Of a stretch of DNA of 64,000 nt, positions 10,767-19,992 are shown in pieces. Made by a program: the position numbers and the translations under genes. The DNA comes from Hirundichthys speculiger (taxonomy: Eukaryota > Chordata > Actinopteri > Beloniformes > Exocoetidae). The stretch covers positions 124,001 through 188,000 of the forward strand of contig JAGFBZ010002147.1 in the NCBI GenBank assembly GCA_018398805.1, in the 5' to 3' direction. The notes beneath the pieces were generated by a model, which had not been told where the DNA came from, did no database searches, and was given only the letters and a program-made list of their open reading frames with translations. Each line of letters begins with the position of its first letter. Within the stretch, counting starts at the first letter, position 1.

Positions 10767-11352
10767 CCCTTCAAAACCAGAAGTTTTCGTATCTTAAAAC
10801 AGCCCCAAATGCAGCGGTAACGACTGGTGCTGCCACCTAGTGGAAACAATTTTTGTGGTACTGTATACCCTTGCTCATTCGCGGTTCGCCGTTCGTGGTC
10901 CCGCATATTAAAATCTTGCAGATTTTTTTTAAATAATGTATTTGAATTTGTGGAAGCCCCAGCAATTTTGTGAAGTTCTTAGGCCATTATTTTAGCTGAA
11001 ACGCTCACATTCACCCTAACTAGTAAATAATTTTAAAACAACAATGTCAGTTAATATAAAATAAAAATTAGAAAAGAGAGAGATGATACATTACGTAATT
11101 TCTTTATTACCTTAAATGTTTTTAAATTTATCATTACTACTTTATCATTGTATTAATGAGTAAAAATGTCTTTAGAATGTGTTTGGGAAGCACATTTTAG
11201 CATATATAATATCATACATAGGCCTTTTAAAACTACATCAATAATTCTCGGATTTTTGGGGTTTGCAAGTTGATTTAGTTTTGACAATTATTAATCATCC
11301 ATCATGCATGCACAAATATGTTTATGTAAATTTTTTGTATCCAAGGAATCCA
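10767..11352. other. No recognised gene; possible pogo/mariner-type end
   Basis: TGGTACTGTATACCCTTGCT at about 10856 and the following CGCGGTTCG resemble ends of TA-targeting transposons such as the one at 43838, but no matching right end was found. The rest is AT-rich without signal. Confidence 0.35.
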
Positions 11353-12262
11353 AGATGGCAGCTCGCTGCTAGAAAATACACGCAAGGCAAAATAATCTTA
11401 ACTATTTTGTGGAAAAAAAAACAAACAACATCCAGATTCTCAACACAATATTATCCAACAGCTAAACATACCACCCTGGAAGATTTAGAGGATTACATTG
11501 AAACCTTCTTTAATTGATTCTGCTTTACAGCTGATTTCGACACAGTAGATGAAATGGAGAAGAATCGGATTCTGCTCACAGCTCCCCAGAAAAACCTACC
11601 AGCTCTGAGGTCAGTGACATTTTGATTTCGATTCATGACAAGCTACAGGACTCCAAGATCAGTCTGATAGAAATTATGCACAAAGAATTCCAGCAACTAC
11701 GAGAGTTTTGAGTTTAGCCAAGAGCAGATAACGAGAGAGAATAATTCGCTCTGTGTTTCTGTTTCAGCGCTGACAGACAAACTTGAAACCGTGAATAGAG
11801 AAAATAAGAAGTTGAAAGAATCTATTTTAGACTTACAGTCACACAGCATGAGAGATAACCTCGTCTTTACCGGCATTCCAGAGGAAACGAAAGATGAAAA
11901 TCCTGAACAATTGATTAAGGAATTTATAGTTATGCAGCTTAACCCTAACCCTGCGGAAACTGTTCAGGAAATTAGCTTTCACCGTGTTAATCGGATCGGT
12001 CTAAAAGTTCAGCAAACAAACTTCCACGTCCCATTGTGGCAAAGTTTGAACATTTTAAGCAGAAGATACATGTGCAATGCCACGGAAAAAACGTGAAAGG
12101 ACTTTGGACTGAATGACCAGTTTCCTCTTGACAGAAAGTTATTTTACAAATCAGAAAACAATCCATGAAGGAAGGAAAAAGGGCCGTTGTCACGGTTCAC
12201 AGACTTTACATCGATGGACAACTGTACCGCGATAAGAACACCACTCCCTGGCTCTTCTAACT
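11353..12262 (+). pseudogene. L1-type LINE ORF1 (RNA-binding protein) remnant
   Basis: Starting from an AAGATGGCAGCT-like start at about 11350, the sequence codes in several frames for a teleost L1-type ORF1 protein. There is a linker region (SEVSDILISIHDKLQDSKIS), then from 11791 a coiled coil and RRM entry NRENKKLKESILDLQ and MRDNLVFTGIPEETKDEN, and ISFHRVNRIG. A frameshift near 12020 moves the frame to LPRPIVAKFEHFKQKIHVQC-like sequence, then the C-terminal domain GKRAVVTVH.LYIDGQLYRD and TTPWLF ending near 12262. In L1 this protein coats the element RNA. The protein order matches the family, but the frame is broken at least three times. ORF2 is absent. Confidence 0.8.
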
Positions 12263-12521
12263 TAACATAAACCATTCACAAAAAAATAAATAAAATAATA
12301 ATAATTATCATTATTAATAACTAAATATATCTATAAACCTCAATGGCCGCCACCTATCACTACCTCCCCGGCAACCCGCGTCATCATGAGCCGCAGAATC
12401 CCAGTGTGTCACATACTCAGCCAACACAGCTGTAACAATAAATGGTAAAATCCAATCCAGAAGAAAGTTCTCAAACTGCCCCAAAATTATCAAATCACAC
12501 AACGACCTGAAATTGTCAACA

Positions 12522-12640
12522 CGAACAGGTTCTTCTTAATTTCAGTTTTTATATTATCCTTCAGATGCTTATCACCAACTGATGGCGTATACAGCGCTCC
12601 AATAACCCCTCAGAAGGAGTTCCCACAAAAACTTCAGCCA
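12522..12640 (-). pseudogene. Gag N-terminal remnant
   Basis: The minus strand codes for FVGTPSEGLLERCIRHQLV and, after a frameshift, GDKHLKDNIKTEIKKNL. The pattern (a P-S-E-x-L-L-x-x-C segment, then a K-x-L-K-x-N-[VI]-K segment) is that of the start of Gag proteins in fish Gypsy-type elements. It follows the leader at the expected place. The rest of Gag is missing. Confidence 0.5.
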
Positions 12641-13184
12641 GATCAATTACCACTCCAACTTAACCAAAAACCAGACAGCACAGCCAGTGCACACAGATCC
12701 ATCAACCAGAGCCTACACTACTCCGTCCCACCAACTGCCTAACCCAATACTAACTTGTCTCCTCCCTAGTCTTCAGGCAGCGTATTGTGGTGGGTACTTA
12801 CGCACTGGATACTGCAAGCCCGGAAAAGCAGCCACGATCGTGGCGACTCACCTGCAGCCTCGGCCGTGCTCCCAAGCCAAATGCTCCAACCACCAACGCC
12901 ACCACACTACCAAACCCCCGGCAAATTCCTAGGGAACCTGCTACTGAACCTACCAGGGAGAGAGAAGCAGCAACTCACCTCAGCCGGGTGACCCAAACCT
13001 ACAGAGCCTCACACCCTAAGCCACCGGCACAGGATCTCACAGACCCCCCCTGTGAGGTAGTCATGACCTGGTATCATTCACAAAAACACAGCCGCCTCCA
13101 CTCGACCAAAAAAAACGTGCAGAGATACGCAAGGCGCACAAACCAATACAGACCTGACCAGGTACACCAGTATCCAACTGTTTT

Positions 13185-13200
13185 CCGGGACGAGCCCCCA
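13185..13200 (-). promoter_or_regulatory. Primer-binding site, tRNA-Pro type
   Basis: TGGGGGCTCGTCCCGG on the minus strand lies two bases after the LTR end and is complementary to the 3' end of tRNA-Pro (CGAGCCCCCA). One pair of bases differs from the textbook site. Reverse transcription of the element would start here. Confidence 0.8.
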
Positions 13201-13202
13201 AT

Positions 13203-13603
13203 TGTCACAACCCGACTCGAAGGCCTTGACAAGAGTGAGGGAGGCAGCACAAGACAGTCAGTGCCAACAATATGTTTTATTTTAAAAAACAGTCGCACCA
13301 GCACAACACAGACAAAACCCCCGGGCAAAACGCTATGCCAGCCGCAGTCCGGCCAACTGGGCCCACAGCCCATTAGCAGAGCCTCCGACGCCAGCAGCAA
13401 ACAGAGTGGTGAAAAATCATCAGCTCCCCAGAGCAGCCCCCAACCACAGCACTCTCCAACAGCCTGCAGGTGAACCTCTTAAGGGGAAGGGAACCACTGA
13501 GCCCAGGTGTGTCTCCTTAGGTTGACGACTCTCCACCTGTAACAAAACAACCCAAAAACAACAAAACACCACCACCTGGTGTACAGGTGGAGGAGTCGTC
13601 ACA
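13203..13603 (-). repeat. 5' LTR
   Basis: On the minus strand the 401-bp LTR begins TGTGACGACTCC and ends GGTTGTGACA, thus TG...CA. An AAAATAAAAC stretch about 75 bp from its end is the likely polyadenylation signal region. No partner LTR is in the window, so no duplication of target can be checked. Confidence 0.7.
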
Positions 13604-13642
13604 GTATGTAGAGACGTTCGTAAGTAGAGGTACCACTGTACT
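13604..13642. repeat. Terminal inverted-repeat fragment of a TA-targeting MITE
   Basis: Reverse-complemented, this is TACAGTGGTACCTCTACTTA and so on, the end type of mariner/Tigger-like MITEs. The LTR retrotransposon abuts it at 13603, so the LTR probably inserted in the MITE and the other half was lost. Confidence 0.5.
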
Positions 13643-13739
13643 TATAAATAAGATATACCCAAATTTATATTTTACAGGTAAGTTTTGTAGCTTTAAGAAA
13701 ATCACTTAAAGTAAGGCCAATCAAAAAATAAGAGGTTTA

Positions 13740-13910
13740 AATGTGCTAAGCAGCATAAGCATTGGACAGGCCATGCAGTCTGAAGAGTCCAGATTTACCC
13801 TGTTCCAGAGCAGTACTCATCATGGCTAGAGCCTACGTAAACTGTTTAGATTCAGAAACATGCCTATAAAATTAGGTCCTCTGACTACTTGAATATACTG
13901 AATGCCCAGG
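13740..13910 (+). pseudogene. Tc1-like transposase fragment a
   Basis: Frames give KHWTGHAV(W)SEESRFTLFQSSTH, and after a deletion LTT-YLNILN-like sequence. This is the region around the second catalytic Asp of Tc1 transposases (WSDESRF). It repeats what is found just downstream at 14090-14345, so two related Tc1 pieces lie in tandem. Confidence 0.65.
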
Positions 13911-13987
13911 GGTGTTATTTATGAACACTGCATACATCACACACAGTTGCACACATCACTACCAGCAAGAGGATTTCCACATGCAAA

Positions 13988-14400
13988 ATGCAAAGGGAAC
14001 TCATGGGATTGGGACTGAACAGCTGTGTAGCCTTAAGAAAACCACTAATCAGTGAGGTTATCTGGAACAAAAGGCTTCAATCTGCTAGGGAGCATACATA
14101 TTGGACTCTGGAGCAATGGAAGGAGGCCATGTGGTCTGATAAGTCCAGATTTACCCTGTTGCAGAGTGATGGGCACATCAGGGTAAGAAAAGAGGCAGAT
14201 GAAGTGATGCTCTCATCATGCCTAGTGCCTACTGTACCAGCCTCTGGGGGCGGTGTTATGATCTGAGGTGGCTGCAGTTGGTCAGGTCCAGGTTCAGCAA
14301 CAGTATGAGCTCAAAAAATGAGATCAGCTGACTACCTGAATATACTGAATGATCAGGTTATTGCATCAATGGATTTTCTTTCTTCCCTGATGACCTTGAG
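13988..14400 (+). pseudogene. Tc1-like transposase fragment b
   Basis: The frame from 13988 codes for RELMGLGLNSCVALRKPLIS, the end of the second helix-turn-helix and linker of a Tc1-like transposase. It continues through KRLQSAREHTYWTLEQWKEA, the catalytic MWSDKSRFTL (one D of DDE), SCLVPTVPASGGGVMI, and then a stop (TGA in place of Trp). It resumes with MRSADYLNILNDQVIASMD. The segment with the last catalytic D/E (DNARIH and SPDLNPIE) is absent. No inverted termini are seen. Confidence 0.85.
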
Positions 14401-16180
14401 TTCCTTGATACAGCAGAAAAAAAGGAGAGGTAAATATCTTCATGTTCAGCATTTTTTAAATTGCTTTTGTGGTAATTGTTTAAATTGTAATAAATGTAAA
14501 ATTTTCATGAACATTTATCAAAAATGTGTTGTTCAGACATGCATATGTGTTTATTGGCTAGTGTTTTTGCATCAAAGAAAGCAGGCATATTCCTATTTCC
14601 CTCACTATGAGGCATATTGTTGCAAGTTTGTCATTTAGCAGGGGTTTATGCAGGACCATTGCCTCTGATGATCTTTAACATCTTGCTGAGTGCACTGAAC
14701 TGTGCTCCCGGCATTGTTTTAGAGCACGTGCCATACATATGCACACTGAAATCTGACAGCAGAGCCAGTGGAGTGCTTGCAACTTCCCCTTGGCTGACTT
14801 CATTCAAACTGGACTTTAAATCCATCAACAATGCTGAGCTGAGACCTGCGGCAGAGTGTGTGTGACTGCTTTCAGTAACTTACAAACAGTACTTTGTGCT
14901 TTTTGCAGAAATTGTGTGTATGGGTGTGTTTGCGTATGTGTTTTGACATGCCTACAGCTTATAGAGCTGTGTCTCTGGAGAGCCAGAATTTCAGGATCAT
15001 CAAGTTTCAATTTTCTTTCTACTTCATATACCTCTAGCTTTGTAGCTAATTTTTTTTTTCTTGCACCATCATGGCCAGGGACCGTCTTCTCAAAAGAAAT
15101 GAAATAAAGTTTCTGAAATCCAGCACCAAAATTTATTTTCAGCTGTCTTTATATCCCCGTATTTGTGTAAACATGGAGGTTATGATTTTTGTGGTTGTGG
15201 ATTTATGTGTTTTAGACAAATAAAGAACCCTATTTATACTTAGTTTTTAGCTACAACTCAGGTTAATAAATAAATCCCCGTGAATCCCAGTATGTTTCAT
15301 TTGGCATATTTTGTTTCATTTTCCTTAAAGTGGGATTTTTTCTCCTATTTTTCTCTATAATATGAACACTGATCCTGTTGCTGCCAACTAGACCCTGCAG
15401 GATATGTAGAAAGACTAAAGCTGAGTCGGTGATGTTCCAATTCTAGAAACATGTGAGCAGAAACAATACATGGTAAATTAACCTCCTGTTTTGTTTTGGT
15501 AACTCACATGCAAACATCGTGAATGCAGTTATCATGATTGCAGAGTCTTATGCGTATGCCTTCCTATGCTCTGTCTCACAGAAAGCAAGAAAAAAAATGT
15601 TAGAAAATGATTTCATTGAACATCACACCAGGACAACCTCTACTGTGGCAACTATAGATTCAAAAGTAGATTGACAACGCTTTCTGACTCAGTAGGCATC
15701 TTCACACTTCTCACAACTATACCTATTAACATGGATGTGTACAAAAAAATATATATTTATATATATAATATATATTGTGTGACTGAGACAACATAATCTG
15801 TAATGCTACATTATACCGTTCACTGAACAGAGATGTCCAGCTGTTATCTTTGCTGTTGTGGTTTGTTATGCTGTCCACTTTCATTTCCTGGTTCCAATTC
15901 TGACACAAATATGTATGGAAGGATTTCCCCTGCTGAGGTCAAGAATGATTGGAAACATAACACTGATAATGTGTTATGTTGACTGGCAACTGAACAGATA
16001 CAGGAGCCATGCACATTCATGAACCATTAACATTGTCCATCAACAGGTCTCAAACCTACTGTGCTGTTAATGGTACAAATGGCTCTGGGTTGGCCTTGAA
16101 TGGGCTGGGATTGATGGATAGTTAAGAAGCCAGCAGCAGCGAGCTACATTCGATAGCCAGGGCTAGCGAGGGACATGGGG
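14401..16180. other. No recognised gene
   Basis: I see no transposon ends or family motifs. An open frame at 14617-14865 follows a plausible AG acceptor near 14640 but has no recognisable domain. Small AT tracts occur at 15746-15775. Confidence 0.45.
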
Positions 16181-16533
16181 AGAATGGGGTATTGTGAGAC
16201 ACTGGGTAATGTGAGACCCCCCCTGTATCCAATAGGACACACCTGTGGTCATTTGAGCGACAGAATTTCAAGGCCTGTCCATTTCACCTTGGCCATGAAG
16301 AACATGACTCTGTTGTGGTGTGGTAAGCATGTGTTTTGTACAAAAATACATTTTTGGGATGTAAAAGTTAATTTTTCGGTTTTCACCATAATCAACTCGG
16401 GTGATGAATGAATGAATGATACGGTGCTGCGAGCCAAAGATTGGCCTGAATTCCACAGAGACGTTGTTTTAATAAAAAAAAGTGGTGGAGGGTTAAAGTG
16501 AGACAAATGCCATGGGGAAAAGTAAGACACTGG
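16181..16533. mobile_element. Left end region of a pogo-like element (tentative)
   Basis: GTGAGACACTGGGTAATGTGAGAC at the left and AAAGTGAGACAAATG, AAGTAAGACACTGGG near 16495-16533 form repeated GTGAGAC motifs. Such (A)GTGAGAC arrays sit at the ends of pogo/Tigger-like elements in animals. A pogo transposase remnant lies at 18020-18388 and could belong to it. Confidence 0.35.
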
Positions 16534-17216
16534 GCCCTATCTTGCGCCAAACCTCCTAAACCTGCTATTAAGGGATAGCAGGTAGCAGGAGGGGCGTTCC
16601 CCCACAAAGAACGCAATCTTCCACCTCCGGAAACCTGTGATATTACCTGCGCCAACCACTATATTATGCACACATTATGCATGGGAGTGGTTAGGGCGTT
16701 CCACCTGTTTAACCAATCAGTGCGTCAGTAGCCATTGCCTTTAAGAGCAGGTTGCAGTACCTGCAAACTGCTATGGAGCGTCTTTTCACCCAGATCGGAG
16801 CAGCTCTCATGGGCAGCTCGTCTGGGACTCTGCTGTAGAGCTTCCTCCTCTTCCTCTGCACTGATATATACATAACTAGCTCTAACTAATGTGGAGCAAA
16901 TGATTTAATCATTTCTTTTGTACTCCAAGAAGTTTCAACAAACTGCTCAGAAAAAAATTTAGCCGGTGAATTTCCAGGAAAGCATTTCTTAACTAGAAAA
17001 GCAATTGGAGAGCGCAGACCTCCACCAAGCACAACAGTTGTGGTTGCTTTAGGGTTCAAGAAACAACTAAATGTGAGCGCAATGTTAGCGAAAATTTGAA
17101 AGTGATCCAGAATCCAGGATTTCTTCCGGATCACACCCAAAATAAAATCAGTTCTTCCTTTTCACATTTCTGACAACTCCTGAAAATGTCATCAAAATCC
17201 ATCCATAACTTTTTTT
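16534..17216. mobile_element. Harbinger-like left end and adjacent debris (tentative)
   Basis: GGGCCCTATCTTGCGCC at 16534 is like Harbinger termini, and the region is rich in GCGCC and GCAGG motifs. No right terminus was found. The part after 16870 shows nothing I recognise. Confidence 0.35.
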
Positions 17217-17218
17217 AA

Positions 17219-17406
17219 AAAGATTTTTTTGGCTCTACTGGCCTTTATTAACAGCGTAGACAGACAGGAAGGGGGGCAGAGAGAATGGGGAAGACACACA
17301 GCAAAGGGTTGCTGAGCCGGGAATCGAACTCACAACCAGCCGCACGAGGACTGTAGCCTCTGTATATGGGCCGCCTGCCCTAACCACCGCGCCACCGGGG
17401 CGGCCC
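17219..17406 (-). mobile_element. tRNA-headed SINE (family A), complete-looking copy
   Basis: On the minus strand the element starts GGGCCGCCCCGGTGGCGCGG, has a box A-like GTGGCGCGGTGGTTAGG and a box B match GAGTTCGATTCC, and ends in CTGTTAATAAAGGCCAGTAG followed by an A-rich tail. These RNA polymerase III promoter boxes identify a tRNA-derived SINE. A second copy is at 30854-31172. The tRNA cloverleaf is not intact, so it is not a tRNA gene. Confidence 0.8.
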
Positions 17407-17905
17407 ATCATCCATAACTTTTTGAGTTATCTCGAACATATCCCCTGCGCAAAGACGCACAGCTGCACCAAGACGCATAGCCGCTGGGAGCGGTGCTTTT
17501 TAAAAACTGCAGAACGGATCATTGGATGAGCATTGAGCCAGAGGAACACGTATGATGACATTTACCTTCTACCTCTGAGCGCATCTTGGGTGTTCCGAGT
17601 GCAAGGAGAGGGTCAGAGGGATACGAGCACAGTACAAGAAACTCCACAACAGAGTTCTGTGATCTCCTTGTTTCCTCCACAGCAAACATCGGAATGAGAT
17701 CATGCCAAAGCTGTACTGAAATCACCTGCCCTTAAGAGAATAATGTATGCAAGTAATACAGGGATGCATAATCGAGAGGTAGAGCCGGTTGTGCAGTCCA
17801 CATGTGACTGGGTGGACGCGCAATGACGCGATTTGGACGCGCTCTTTTACGCGCCGACATGCCGGTTGCGCTTTTCACAAACTCGGTATCTTGCGGTACT
17901 GGTAT
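17407..17905. other. Degraded transposon-like sequence, not assigned
   Basis: CpG-rich patches (AAGACGCACAG, AAGACGCATAG, TGGACGCGCAATGACGCG) recur. No coding region could be assigned with confidence, though the minus strand around 17520-17725 is open for 68 codons. Confidence 0.35.
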
Positions 17906-17974
17906 CTCGCAGATTTTGGATAGAGGGTATTGGGTGGTCAGACCACCCACTACCCAATATCCAAAATCTGCGAG
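17906..17974. repeat. Long near-perfect palindrome
   Basis: The left arm starts CTCGCAGATTTTGGATA and contains TATTGGGTGGTC; the right arm is its reverse complement, ending TATCCAAAATCTGCGAG. About 34 bp per arm pair with a few mismatches and almost no loop. Confidence 0.9.
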
Positions 17975-18019
17975 TGTGCTGGTAAGCCAGGTTGTGATCT
18001 TCCCACAAGGCGAAATCTT

Positions 18020-18388
18020 ATAATAATGGATTGTCTATAGGTCAAGAGTGGTTCCACAGCTTCCTAGCACATTGCCGACTTTCTGTCCAAACTCCAGAAG
18101 TAACATCCCTCGGAAGGACCATTGCCTTCAATAGAACGACTGTTGGGGAGTTCTTTGATAATTTGGCAGTAGTCATGGACAGGTGGAAGAATTAATTCTT
18201 CCAATGCATGTGTTTTATTCTGGTTTTATTCTCTAAAATTAAATAGTTTGGATTCCCTTTCTCCTTATCTTTAACATGCATAAATTCACCCCACACATGG
18301 TTTTTAATGTGGATGAAACAGGTGTCTATACAGTACAAAGGCCTGAGCAGATAAGCTACACAATACACACACAAGGCTGACATGTGTA
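18020..18388 (+). pseudogene. pogo/Tigger-type transposase remnant
   Basis: The + strand codes for NGLSIGQEWFHSFLAHCRLS and then EVTSLGRTIAFNRTTVGEFF and DNLAVVMDRW. These are the end of the CENP-B-like DNA-binding region and the start of the DDE domain of pogo-family transposases. After about 90 bp of inserted or unrelated sequence and a frame change, HMVFNVDETGVYTVQRPEQI follows at about 18295-18350, with the first catalytic Asp in the FNVDETG motif. A stop follows, and the rest of the DDE domain is lost. Confidence 0.75.
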
Positions 18389-18439
18389 GCTTGTAATGAT
18401 ATAATAAAAGGCCGGCGGGACATCCGAGTGTGCAAGGCC

Positions 18440-19565
18440 GAGAATGGCGCTCAGACAGCCTCCAGCCTGGTTCTCCTCCCTGGTCTGGTCCTCAGCCAGC
18501 CTCTGGCCTGGCTATCCTCCCTGGTCTGGTTCTCAGACAGCCTCCAGCCTGGCTGTCATGCCTGGTCCGGTCTAAGGTTATTATCGTTAACGACAACAAA
18601 CGAAATAATGAAAACTAGAATTGACTGAATTTGTTAACTGAAATAAAATAAAAACAAGAGTTTAAAAAAAAAACGATAACTAACTGAAACTGTATTATGT
18701 GTTTATAAAACGAACTAAAATTAACTATAATATATCAAGAACGTCCTTCGTTTTCTTGTTTGTATATTTTTCTCATAAATGTTTGAAACCTATTAACTTC
18801 GCTCCACCGAACAAAAACAACAACTGAAAAAAAAAAAAAAGTGATCAGCAGCGATGGCTGCGGCAAAAGTTGGGAGAAAGCGGCACAGTCCTATTTGGGA
18901 TTTCTTTGACTATGACTGTTAATGATTGTTGTAGAAGCAGGTGATCCAATGTGTGGAATACTTCTCAAGGGGAAAATTCCCCCCACAAATCTGAAAGTCC
19001 ATTTGAAAAGCTCGCATAAGAAGGCTAACTAAGACTACCTGGATAAGCTAGCCTAAGCTAGCCCCCTGGAAAGAGAAGCTGCAGTTGCAGGCCAGTCAGC
19101 GTTGGGAAGGAATGGGAAAAAACAGCAACCATAATGGACTGTTTCCAACGGCGACCAAACAGCTGCTGGTCAGTAAATATGCAGGAACACCACAAGCAGG
19201 AAGACGCATTGATAAATATGTTTATTGAGACCGGAATGTATACACGACTATGTGATTCGATAGCCTTCAAAAACTTTACTGCTTCCCTCCAACCAAAATT
19301 ACAACCCTAATTTCCAAAAATAAAACTAACACTGAAACTAATAAAAACTAAAACTAAGTATTTCAAAACAAAAAACGAATAAAAACTAGCAAAACTGCTC
19401 TAAAAATGAATAAAAACTGAATTTGAAAAACTAAACTAAAAACTATATAAAAACCAAAACTAATGGAAAATCCAAATCTATTATAACCCTGGTCCGGTCC
19501 TCCAACAGGCTCTGGCCTGGCTCTCATCCCTGGGCTGGTCCTCAGACAGGCTCCAGACTGGTTCT
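18440..19565. repeat. Minisatellite (CTGG-rich), split by a hAT element
   Basis: Units close to CCTCCAGCCTGGTTCTCCTC plus CCTGGTCTGGTCCTCAGACA (about 41 bp) repeat from 18440 to 18571 and resume at 19491-19565. The interruption is the hAT element at 18572-19490. Confidence 0.8.
18572..19490. mobile_element. hAT-type element with BED-finger remnant
   Basis: Termini CTAAGGTTATTAT and TATTATAACCCT are inverted relative to one another, and GGTCCGGT lies on both sides (18564-18571 and 19491-19498), an 8-bp duplication typical of hAT. The inside shows a BED zinc-finger-like remnant of a hAT transposase: MAAAKVGRKRHSPIWDFFDY near 18853 and, in another frame, PTNLKVHLKSSHKK near 18985. Most of the catalytic domain is deleted. 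Because the target is a minisatellite, the duplication could in principle be pre-existing repeats, but this exact octamer is specific to the two junctions. Confidence 0.75.
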
Positions 19566-19854
19566 CCGGTTGGCGTCGGGACCTCTGAGCAAGCGAGGGC
19601 TTCGTTCCATCTCTAGAAAATGGTCTGTGACCCTATCATACCAAGTAACCCTAACCCTTGTTAATGTTGATTATTTAAAATACAAACAATGATATACAGT
19701 GAGTGTGATGTATTTACAAATGAATAGAAATGAAGTATTTCACTGTAGAAATGCCAACAAACTTTCGCTGCTTGTCATTCGACTTCGCATGCGAAATCCG
19801 CGATGGACTGAAATCGTGCATGAGACGTGACAGTAAATATATCTTAGAAACCAC

Positions 19855-19992
19855 TTTTCCTCCAATCGCCATGCATCACAACTGCATTCAGCTTTTCCTC
19901 CAATCGCCATGCATCACTACTGCATTCAGCTTTTCCTCCAATCGCCATGCATCACTACTGCATTCAGCTTTTCCTCCAGTCACCATGCAGAC
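19855..19992. repeat. 38-bp tandem repeat, 3.6 copies
   Basis: Units start at 19855, 19893, 19931 and 19969 (partial), each beginning TTTTCCTCCAATCGCCATGC. Copies 2 and 3 are identical, so expansion was recent. Confidence 0.95.

Larger units (their letters stand above)
12340..13603 (-). mobile_element. 5' end of an LTR retrotransposon (LTR, primer site, leader, gag start)
   Basis: Read on the minus strand, an LTR (13603 down to 13203) is followed after two bases by a primer-binding site and about 550 bp of GC-rich leader, then a trace of gag. The rest of the element is missing. This is what a truncated or rearranged Ty3/Gypsy-type or retrovirus-like element looks like. The plus-strand 228-codon frame over the leader (12787-13473) is on the wrong strand and spans the primer site, so I treat it as chance. 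Confidence 0.75.

Noticed and set aside
12787..13473. 228-codon plus-strand open frame
   Set aside because: It overlaps the minus-strand LTR, primer site and leader of a retroelement, is Pro/Thr/Ser-rich low complexity and has no domain.
14617..14865. Possible host exon with a splice acceptor
   Set aside because: No recognisable domain, weak polypyrimidine tract, and no neighbouring exon found.
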